A stretch of DNA of 5,620 nucleotides from a bacterium (GTDB lineage Bacteria; Krumholzibacteriota; Krumholzibacteriia; LZORAL124-64-63). Location: assembly GCA_018652925.1 (NCBI GenBank), contig JABIBH010000268.1:1-5620 (forward strand). The letters run 5' to 3'. Of the stretch, positions 1-5,620 are shown one piece after another. The notes beneath the pieces are model-generated. The model did not search any database and was not told where the DNA came from. It saw only the letters and a program-made list of their open reading frames with translations. How positions within the stretch are numbered: the stretch's first letter is position 1; each line of letters begins with the position of its first letter. Both the position numbers and the translations under genes were made by a program.

Positions 1-551
1 AGATCAAAGGCTACTACACCTCTGCCTTTCCATTTAACGGCAAGATCGGCCAGTTCCAACGATGATGAAGGGTCAATTGTGCGCAATCCTGTAATAATTA
101 TTCCACACTTGATGCCGGTTTGTTCGATTGCTTCCTGGAGCCCTTTTTGAACAGCTTCAACTGCAGCGTCAAGCCCCAGATTCAGTTCCTGGTGGCGTAG
201 TGGACAGAATCGAACTTCCAGGTACCAGCACGATTGCGCAGCAGCATCCAGCGCAGCTTCTCTGGCAACTCTCTGTAAAACTTCTGCTGTTTGCATCAGA
301 GGAACTGTCACGTCAAAGAAACTTGTAAAATGTTCCTGACAGATATCATCACATGGAAAGAAGTGATTGTAAACAGCCTCAGGTGACGATGGCAAATCGT
401 AGCCGGCATCGCTGGCCAGCTCCATAAATGTTTCCAGTCGCATTGAGCCATCAAGGTGACAGAGCAAGTTGGTTTTTGGAAGTGTCTGCAAAAAACTGTC
501 GGGAATATCTACACCGCGCAGTTGATCGCTTGGACTAAAGCCAGGGCTCAT
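1..551 (-). CDS. Adenosine deaminase-family protein, N-terminal part (3' end outside window), zinc ligand replaced
   Basis: Family role: cytoplasmic zinc enzymes that hydrolyse adenosine and deoxyadenosine to (deoxy)inosine in purine salvage. Seen: 183 complete codons, still open at the left edge; the family is usually about 330-350 residues, so roughly the second half, with the remaining metal and catalytic residues, is missing. Recognisable blocks are LPKTNLLCHLDGS at 24-36, a helical stretch with LMQTAEVLQRVA at 85-96, YLEVRFCP at 110-117 and GRGVVAFD at 176-183, all in the family's order and spacing. Anomaly: family members read LHxHLDG, but here residue 30 is Leu (CTC, positions 464-462), so the first His of the HxH pair is absent while His32 remains. 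The ATG overlaps the kinase stop as ATGA, with AGGAG 7 nt upstream. Family assignment is firm; deaminase activity is not, so no gene symbol is given. It may be a divergent or inactive homologue, or the codon may be a sequence error. Confidence 0.9.
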   Translation of the reverse strand, partial: MSPGFSPSDQLRGVDIPDSFLQTLPKTNLLCHLDGSMRLETFMELASDAGYDLPSSPEAVYNHFFPCDDICQEHFTSFFDVTVPLMQTAEVLQRVAREAALDAAAQSCWYLEVRFCPLRHQELNLGLDAAVEAVQKGLQEAIEQTGIKCGIIITGLRTIDPSSSLELADLAVKWKGRGVVAFD

Positions 552-1216
552 CGTTCAGCTCCTGCTTCTATTCTGGCAATTTTCGCATTGTGGCATTCCT
601 GTAGAAATGCGAATAGTTCCTGTTGAGCATCTTCATCGTCTCGCAAGTTCACTTTGTCAGCCTCAATCACTTTCACAGGACAAATTTCAGAAACTTTATC
701 AACCCACTCTTCATAAGCCTCATGAAGTTTTACAATGAAATCTCTGGGGATTCCGTCTTCCACACCTCTGGCTCGTTCAGAAATACGCTTCATCGCGATA
801 TCGGGGTCAGCCCTGAGATAAAGAACCTGGTCAGGTGGATTTAAAAATGAAATCATATTGTTGAATACTTCGCGATAGTTAATGTAATCGCGCTCATCCA
901 TACATCCCATAGAATGCAAAACAGGTGCAAATATTTCTACATCTTCATAGATTGTTCTGTCCTGAACCGCACTCAAGCCGTGCTTGATAATCTCTTTTTG
1001 AACTTCAAAACGCTTACTCAAAAAATAGATCTGCAGATGGAAAGCCCACCTTGGCATGTCCTGGTAATAATCTCCAAGGTATGGATTGTTTTCTACAGAT
1101 TCATAATACGCAGGCCAACCAAATTGCTTGCTTACCAGCGTACAAACTGTTGATTTACCAACACCAATGTTCCCTGATATCGATAGGTAAAAAGGTATTT
1201 TCCTGGGCTCTTGCAA
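548..1216 (-). CDS. Deoxynucleoside kinase (dAK/dGK/dCK family)
   Basis: Predicted cytoplasmic kinase that transfers the phosphate of ATP to the 5'-OH of deoxynucleosides, the first step of deoxynucleotide salvage. The 222-residue length is normal for the family. Seen: P-loop GNIGVGKST at 15-23; E39 in YYESVENNP, at the usual position of the catalytic acid; FHLQIYFLSKRF at 59-70, whose Gln62 corresponds to the base-contacting Gln of the family; DRTIYED at 86-92 (DRS-type motif); and an arginine-rich lid, KRISERARG, at 143-151. The start is TTG: no in-frame ATG lies before the P-loop, an in-frame TGA lies five codons upstream, and GGAG sits 6 nt before the TTG. The gene follows the lipoprotein gene after a short gap and overlaps the deaminase start by 4 nt. 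Substrate preference cannot be read from sequence; the adjacent deaminase-family gene makes purine deoxynucleosides a reasonable guess. Confidence 0.95.
   Translation of the reverse strand: MQEPRKIPFYLSISGNIGVGKSTVCTLVSKQFGWPAYYESVENNPYLGDYYQDMPRWAFHLQIYFLSKRFEVQKEIIKHGLSAVQDRTIYEDVEIFAPVLHSMGCMDERDYINYREVFNNMISFLNPPDQVLYLRADPDIAMKRISERARGVEDGIPRDFIVKLHEAYEEWVDKVSEICPVKVIEADKVNLRDDEDAQQELFAFLQECHNAKIARIEAGAER
559..563 (-). promoter_or_regulatory. Ribosome binding site of the adenosine deaminase-family gene
   Basis: AGGAG lies 7 nt before the ATG at 551, within the last codons of the kinase gene. The site and the ATGA overlap support this start and indicate translational coupling between kinase and deaminase. 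Confidence 0.7.
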
Positions 1217-1222
1217 ACTAGT

Positions 1223-1226
1223 CTCC
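1223..1226 (-). promoter_or_regulatory. Ribosome binding site supporting the TTG start of the kinase
   Basis: GGAG is separated from TTG at 1216 by the six bases ACTAGT. Because the kinase has no ATG before its P-loop and an in-frame TGA lies at 1231-1229, this site decides the start. The upstream in-frame CTG at 1228 overlaps the site itself and is therefore less likely. Confidence 0.65.
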
Positions 1227-1241
1227 AGTCAGGGCCTGCCT

Positions 1242-2360
1242 CTAGCTCGGCGGAGGAGGTGGTTCCTGGTTTATGTAAATATACTGTTCTGCAGAGATGA
1301 ATTTCCTGATTGCACCAGTTTCTTCATCAATACTGAACAGGTAAGCACCACGGTTTATATCGTCAACCCCACTACCAGTACGCCAGTCAACAATTGACAA
1401 CCGTGAAGGCATTGGACTCATCTCAGCACTGCCAAAAGACATATCATGATAGCCATCGGCACTAAACATCTGGAATCTGTTATTCATGCTGTCGGCAACA
1501 TAGATTAATCCATTGCCATCAACTTGTACCGAGGTTGGTATGTGAAATTCACCTTGAAGGTCACTGGGACCGCCAACCCAATCAGTCTCACCACATTCAC
1601 GTGCATCACCCAAGGTAAAGTCTGCTTCAACCTCATCGGCACAAGATGCACTGCCAAACCTGACAGCAGTACCTCTATACAAAGTGTCATCACCAATTAT
1701 ATCGGTCAGATCAGGTGATGGGTCAAAACGTACAACCCAGTTTCTACTTGTATCTGCATCACAAACCAGAAGCATGCCGTCAAAATCTACAGCCATTCCA
1801 GCCGGAGTATGAATATTTCTAGCACCAAACTCGCCATCGCGACACAAAATACCATACGGCAATAGAACACCGTCTGTATTCCAAGAGTAACGGTGAACAA
1901 CACCGGAATCGGGATCAGCAATGTAAAGGAATGTAGAAGCAAGTGGATCAATTTCTACGCCAGTTGCACAAGTAACCAATGCTGTGGCCGACTGGACTTC
2001 TGGCAGTTCAAGAGTCACAAATGGTGCCAGGTCATTGCTGGTAAAAACTGACATGGAGTTGATGTCGCTCTCCCACACAAAAACATATTGCGAGTAATCA
2101 TCGCGGCACATAGCAGTGGGACTGCTCAATTCGTCAACCCTGTCAATCTCGTCAAACTCAAGAGATCGCTTAACCAGAGACTGGTCAGTTATGGTAAATA
2201 ATATATTACTTATCATGACAATATCAGTCGAAGACTCTCCATCAAAATAGCCAGCATCATAATAAGCGCTTATGGAAAACAGACCATCCGGTTGAGGAAT
2301 CGCAATTTTTTCGCCACACCCAGCCAGCAAAATCAAAAGTAGAAGTAGGTACTTTTTCAT
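1242..2360 (-). CDS. NHL-repeat beta-propeller lipoprotein
   Basis: Predicted lipid-anchored envelope protein of 372 residues. Seen: a short signal peptide with a poly-Leu core and lipobox LAGC, with Cys15 as the lipidated residue; the next residues are Gly and Glu, with no Asp at +2, which by the E. coli rule fits outer-membrane sorting. At least three propeller repeats are visible: about 126-164 (FLYIADPDSGVVHRYSW), 184-214 (PAGMAVDFDGMLLVCDAD) and 273-303 (YVADSMNNRFQMFSADG). The last is a near-textbook NHL repeat; others are probably degenerate. The mature protein has six further cysteines (85, 131, 173, 200, 240, 256), which could form disulfides, and it ends in PPPPPS. The ATG overlaps the upstream stop as ATGA, preceded by a strong AAGGAGG. 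Known: NHL propellers usually mediate binding, though some are enzymes. No specific function is recognised. Position after two outer-membrane proteins suggests it is an accessory or surface partner of them (inference). Confidence 0.88.
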   Translation of the reverse strand: MKKYLLLLLILLAGCGEKIAIPQPDGLFSISAYYDAGYFDGESSTDIVMISNILFTITDQSLVKRSLEFDEIDRVDELSSPTAMCRDDYSQYVFVWESDINSMSVFTSNDLAPFVTLELPEVQSATALVTCATGVEIDPLASTFLYIADPDSGVVHRYSWNTDGVLLPYGILCRDGEFGARNIHTPAGMAVDFDGMLLVCDADTSRNWVVRFDPSPDLTDIIGDDTLYRGTAVRFGSASCADEVEADFTLGDARECGETDWVGGPSDLQGEFHIPTSVQVDGNGLIYVADSMNNRFQMFSADGYHDMSFGSAEMSPMPSRLSIVDWRTGSGVDDINRGAYLFSIDEETGAIRKFISAEQYIYINQEPPPPPS

Positions 2361-3364
2361 CGTCGGGCCCTCCTTCTATCAAGTAGTGGAACAATATCCA
2401 TTGACAGTGTGTGAATTGTACCAAAAGCGCCCATATCACTGATGGCATAGTCCAGCTGCAAGTCCAGGTCACCTCGTTGGAACCCGACACCAAACCCGGC
2501 AGCCAAACCACCCTCAACTTTATTTGTCTCATAGCCGCACCGTAGTTGCAAAGATCTGCCAAGTGCCAGTTCACTGCCAAGCCTGAAGCTTTCTGCACTA
2601 TCGGCAGGGTGAGAAAAATCTGCAGCAGTCAAAAGGCCAATTTCATCAGTAAACAACCAGGTATAGGCAGCTCCAAAAGACCCGCTGGTTGGAGCTGAAA
2701 AGCTCTGGAAATCACCTGGGGCTGTATAGCCATATCCTATTTCAGGTGGCGAACCGTTTGGCTTGAGATCAGGTCCAAAATTGTGAACCGTAAATCCAAC
2801 TCTCAAATCGCCAAGACCGACAAAATAAAGAACTCCAAGATCCATCAAGACAGATCGAACTTCATATTCATCCAGGTTTTCCTGATACAATTTAAAAGTT
2901 GAGCCAAACGAGAATCTGTCTGTCATTGCCTTGGCAACACTGAACCCAAGAGCATAATGATTGGCCTTGAAATATTCACCAGTACCTTCCTGGTGGAACT
3001 CGGTTGTTCGTAAAATATCACCCGACTGCAGGACAGATGAGCTGATTGCAAATGCAAAGTTCTGTTTGCGCCAATGATAAGAAGCGTAATCCAGATCAAT
3101 GCCAGCTGCATATTCAGAGTGAGATATGAAAATATTTTTTCTGCCCGGAGTTCTCATTAAACCTGCAGGATTCCAGAACGGAGTACTGCCATCGGTTGAA
3201 ACCGCAGTAAATGCTTTGCCCATGCCAATACCCCTGGCACCAACCGGAATCTTCAGGAATTGTGCACCGGATGTACCAATGTTTTCATCACCATACATCC
3301 CAATCAAGTCGCCAGCATGCAATGGCAATGCTATTAAAATCAGAAGTAATATTCTTTTTACCAT
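2357..3364 (-). CDS. PorV/UPF0164-family outer-membrane beta-barrel protein
   Basis: Predicted outer-membrane protein of 335 residues. Seen: a signal peptide of about 17 residues (hydrophobic LLLILIALPL, probable cleavage after LHA), then the family's hallmark N-terminal block, GAQFLKIPVGARGIGMGKA at 33-51 and STPFWNPAGL at 60-69, then alternating polar and hydrophobic strands to the end, such as FAFAISSSV, YALGFSVA and LDLQLDYAIS. Known: this FadL-like group includes PorV, the type IX secretion shuttle of Bacteroidetes, but many members in other phyla have no known role, and no type IX component is visible here. The ATG overlaps the receptor stop by 7 nt; GGTGAG lies 6 nt upstream. Oddity: instead of ending on an aromatic strand residue the protein ends in DRRRARR, which is encoded by the ribosome-binding region of the next gene. 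Family assignment is firm; its cargo or partner is unknown. Confidence 0.9.
   Translation of the reverse strand: MVKRILLLILIALPLHAGDLIGMYGDENIGTSGAQFLKIPVGARGIGMGKAFTAVSTDGSTPFWNPAGLMRTPGRKNIFISHSEYAAGIDLDYASYHWRKQNFAFAISSSVLQSGDILRTTEFHQEGTGEYFKANHYALGFSVAKAMTDRFSFGSTFKLYQENLDEYEVRSVLMDLGVLYFVGLGDLRVGFTVHNFGPDLKPNGSPPEIGYGYTAPGDFQSFSAPTSGSFGAAYTWLFTDEIGLLTAADFSHPADSAESFRLGSELALGRSLQLRCGYETNKVEGGLAAGFGVGFQRGDLDLQLDYAISDMGAFGTIHTLSMDIVPLLDRRRARR
2369..2375 (-). promoter_or_regulatory. Strong ribosome binding site of the NHL lipoprotein gene
   Basis: AAGGAGG, a near-perfect Shine-Dalgarno sequence, ends 8 nt before the ATG at 2360; counted from the final G of AAGGAGGG the spacer is 7 nt. It lies inside the coding region of the PorV-like gene, where it specifies part of the terminal Arg-rich tail. 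It supports the chosen lipoprotein start, which also yields a well-formed signal peptide. Confidence 0.8.
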
Positions 3365-5620
3365 GACCAGCTCACCCCCATCAAGACCATCCGTGGATCT
3401 TCAACATAGCTGGGATTAACTGTGCTCTTTGCATATTCCGGAGAATCTGTAGTTATCAAGGGAGCACCCTCGCCATTCCAATCTCCCCACTTCTCTTCCC
3501 ACTGAGGGTTGAAGTCGCCAACCTGATATCCGTCACCAGTCCAGGAGTTTATCCGTCTGTAATTTTTGTGATCCAGTACATTCCTGCCTTCAATATAAAA
3601 AGTGACTTTCTGTTTCCTTGGCAGATTCCAGTACTTGTTGAATCTGACATTAAGCGTGCTCTTAGTTGGGCCAACTTCTGCATTAAAGTCTCCATAGATA
3701 TATTCGCCGACAACAGGATCGTCGGGATCTTTGAAAGCACGAGAAGTATATCGTTGTCCAGCTTCGGCGCGGAACAGCAAGTTGACACTCCAGTTTGGAG
3801 GCAATGTCCAGTCAAACAAAACAGGTCTGTCTTTTTCAAAGACCGAAAAATCTGCATTGAATGAAACTTTCCACGGTTTGTCCCAAATCAATGGCGTTCT
3901 TGCAAGGCCGCCAATACTTGCAGTTGGCGAATAAGCTTCATCATAAACTGCAAGCAGGTAGGCTTCATCGGCATTACTATTGGTGCCTGTTGCATGCGAC
4001 AATTCAAGTGTTGCACTACCACTGAGCCACTTTGTTGTGCGCTTGATGATACTCACCTCTGCGCCAAGACTGCGAGCACTGTCGCCATTGAAATAGCGAA
4101 CAGGATTAATTGTTGTAGTACCGGTATCATTGGGATCCGGAGTCTCGTCGGCACCAATGTCAACCGGGGCCATTGTTACGGATTTTGCGTAACCATAAAT
4201 ATCGCGATTAAAGAATGTCAGACCCATACTCCATAAACCGGGGAACTCATGCTGCACTCCAGTTTCATATTCTACAGTAACCTTGGGATCGAGATTAGGA
4301 TTACCAAGCAACTGAATTTCTGTCGCCGATTGAGCTTGAAGCTGCGGATAAACGTAAGCATACCGAGGCCACTGTGAAAAGTGCCCGTAATTGAAGAAGA
4401 ACTTGTCTTTTTCTGTTACAGGAAAGCTCATGCCCAACCTTGGAGAAACCCTGAGTTTCCATTGAGTTCCAGCCATATTTACAGTGTCATCATTGAACTG
4501 ATCTACCATATCCTGATATATAAACAGGTATTGTTCGTGATTTTCCATCACATTTTCAACTTCTCTGCCTGGCGCCCAACCGTCAACCCGGAATCCTGCA
4601 TTCAAAATCATCCCACGATAATCAATTGTATCCTGAAAATATGCTGCACCAACTCTTGGGTGGACACGGAATACATCTTCCTTGATCCCCAGTTTTCCTG
4701 GAGGTGGTGAACCAAGTGATGACTGCAAATCTATAAGTTGCATTTCCGTAAATGACATTTCAAAACCGGCCTTGAGCTTGTTGGTTGAATTTGCAACCCA
4801 CGAGTACGACGACTTGAGGTTCCATGACTCAGAATAGTGGTCGTGCCAACGGTCTGCACCACCTAGTGCCTGGCCATCTGGCGATGGATAGGCATTAATC
4901 AAGCCATAGGTTGTGAAATCATCGTTTCCAAGAACATTGGCGTGCATCCGATTGAAATTTCTGCCGATACTGAATTCGAAGAAAGCATTATCACCACGCA
5001 CAACTCTATAAAACAGTTGATTCAAAATATTTTCATTTGTGAAAACCATGTAGTTGTCAAGATTGTCCATAAATGGTCTTGGGAAACCTTCACCTGGTAG
5101 ACGGAACCCTTGACTTACAGCCACCTGCCTGCTGGCAGTGAAGTTCAGTTTATGTCTGGTGTTAATATTCCAGGTCCATTTGGCCATGCCATTCCAGTCA
5201 TTCTGCTGGCGAGGTGCAATCCAGTCCTGGGTATAGAGTGGTGATTCAAGTTTCTTTGAACGGGAATAAATTGGCAGATATCCATCACGAATATCCATCG
5301 ACGCACTAAGCAACAGATAATTTGAACCGGGTAGATTGATTCCCATCGCTCTTAATATTTGTGCAATTGGATCAGGCCCTGAAGCCGATGCTTTTACAAC
5401 ATCAATGTTTTGAGGACCAGTGAAGTTATCATAATCATGCCAGTCAGGTTCCAGAGTTTTGTCGGCCCTTTCACCAAGTGCCATACTGATTGGCGCACCA
5501 GCAACAGTTGCAATTCCAGCCTGACCGAATCCGATTCCCCGCCCCAGAAAGTAATCCCTTTTCAGGCTCATCTTGCCACTGATTTTGTCCGATCCTTCTT
5601 TGGTCGATACATTGACGATA
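3358..5620 (-). CDS. TonB-dependent outer-membrane receptor, C-terminal barrel (5' end outside window)
   Basis: Outer-membrane receptor energised by TonB-ExbBD for uptake of a bound ligand. Seen: 753 residues open at the right edge. The first ATG at 5571 is internal: the 16 codons before it read IVNVSTKEGSDKISGK, the typical end of a TonB plug domain (compare xxNVxTKxGxxxxxG), so signal peptide, TonB box and most of the plug lie outside. The rest is barrel: SPRLGMSFPV (about 392-401), FNYGHFSQWP (about 409-418), GNPNLDP (about 439-445), the C-terminal block GRNVLDHKNYRRI (about 678-690), and a final strand ending in SWSW with a terminal Trp, as expected of barrel assembly signals. The GNPNLDP pattern and large size resemble Oar/CarboxypepD_reg-like receptors rather than small siderophore receptors, but the N-terminal domain is not visible. 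The ligand cannot be deduced. The stop overlaps the next gene's start, indicating co-translation with the PorV-like gene. Confidence 0.93.
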   Translation of the reverse strand, partial: IVNVSTKEGSDKISGKMSLKRDYFLGRGIGFGQAGIATVAGAPISMALGERADKTLEPDWHDYDNFTGPQNIDVVKASASGPDPIAQILRAMGINLPGSNYLLLSASMDIRDGYLPIYSRSKKLESPLYTQDWIAPRQQNDWNGMAKWTWNINTRHKLNFTASRQVAVSQGFRLPGEGFPRPFMDNLDNYMVFTNENILNQLFYRVVRGDNAFFEFSIGRNFNRMHANVLGNDDFTTYGLINAYPSPDGQALGGADRWHDHYSESWNLKSSYSWVANSTNKLKAGFEMSFTEMQLIDLQSSLGSPPPGKLGIKEDVFRVHPRVGAAYFQDTIDYRGMILNAGFRVDGWAPGREVENVMENHEQYLFIYQDMVDQFNDDTVNMAGTQWKLRVSPRLGMSFPVTEKDKFFFNYGHFSQWPRYAYVYPQLQAQSATEIQLLGNPNLDPKVTVEYETGVQHEFPGLWSMGLTFFNRDIYGYAKSVTMAPVDIGADETPDPNDTGTTTINPVRYFNGDSARSLGAEVSIIKRTTKWLSGSATLELSHATGTNSNADEAYLLAVYDEAYSPTASIGGLARTPLIWDKPWKVSFNADFSVFEKDRPVLFDWTLPPNWSVNLLFRAEAGQRYTSRAFKDPDDPVVGEYIYGDFNAEVGPTKSTLNVRFNKYWNLPRKQKVTFYIEGRNVLDHKNYRRINSWTGDGYQVGDFNPQWEEKWGDWNGEGAPLITTDSPEYAKSTVNPSYVEDPRMVLMGVSWSW
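3371..3376 (-). promoter_or_regulatory. Ribosome binding site of the PorV-like gene
   Basis: GGTGAG ends 6 nt before the ATG at 3364 and lies within the last codons of the receptor gene. It is a moderate match to the Shine-Dalgarno consensus within a G-rich run. With the 7-nt overlap ATGGTAA it suggests re-initiation by ribosomes finishing the receptor. Confidence 0.55.

Noticed and set aside
128..328. Open frame of 66 codons on the plus strand at the left end
   Set aside because: It is antisense to the conserved adenosine deaminase-family domain and its translation shows no recognisable motif.
1217..1241. Possible terminator or promoter between lipoprotein and kinase
   Set aside because: The gap is only 25 nt, contains no convincing stem-loop with a T-run and no clear -35/-10 pair; GGAG for the kinase accounts for its main signal.
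2257..2598. Open frame of 113 codons on the minus strand spanning the PorV/lipoprotein junction
   Set aside because: It is out of frame with both genes, whose translations have clear family motifs and a lipobox; this frame has none.
2357..3364. Reading the PorV-like gene as part of a type IX secretion system
   Set aside because: The family resemblance is real, but no other type IX component and no type IX C-terminal sorting domain is visible in the window; the UPF0164 family is wider than PorV.
4381..4710. Open frame of 109 codons on the plus strand
   Set aside because: It lies wholly within the well-supported receptor gene on the opposite strand, and its translation resembles no known family. 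No ribosome binding site was identified for it.

Overview
The window lies inside one compact gene cluster. All five genes are on the minus strand, so transcription runs from right (5620) to left (1). In transcription order they are: the C-terminal part of a TonB-dependent outer-membrane receptor, a PorV/UPF0164-type outer-membrane protein, a lipoprotein with NHL-type beta-propeller repeats, a deoxynucleoside kinase, and the N-terminal part of an adenosine deaminase-family protein. The first and last genes are cut by the window edges.

The genes are packed very tightly: a 7-nt overlap (ATGGTAA), a 4-nt overlap (ATGA), a 24-26 nt gap, and another 4-nt overlap (ATGA). Each internal start has a Shine-Dalgarno-like sequence 6-7 nt upstream. 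This supports one polycistronic, translationally coupled transcript whose promoter and terminator both lie outside the window. No stretch over 300 bases lacks a gene. I see no RNA gene, mobile element, CRISPR array or clear terminator.

TonB receptors with a carboxypeptidase-regulatory/Oar-like barrel, PorV-like barrels, NHL lipoproteins and a Bacteroidetes-style deoxynucleoside kinase point to a diderm bacterium of the FCB group or a neighbouring uncultivated lineage (Marinimicrobia, Latescibacterota, Zixibacteria or KSB1 are candidates). The sequence alone does not fix the phylum.

The cluster has two functional halves. The right half (about 1242-5620) encodes three predicted envelope proteins: a gated receptor, a second barrel and a lipid-anchored propeller. 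The left half (1-1216) encodes two cytoplasmic enzymes of (deoxy)nucleoside salvage. Whether the halves cooperate, for example in taking up and salvaging nucleosides, is a hypothesis drawn only from gene order. The most notable sequence detail is in the deaminase: the first histidine of the zinc-binding HxH motif is read as leucine.
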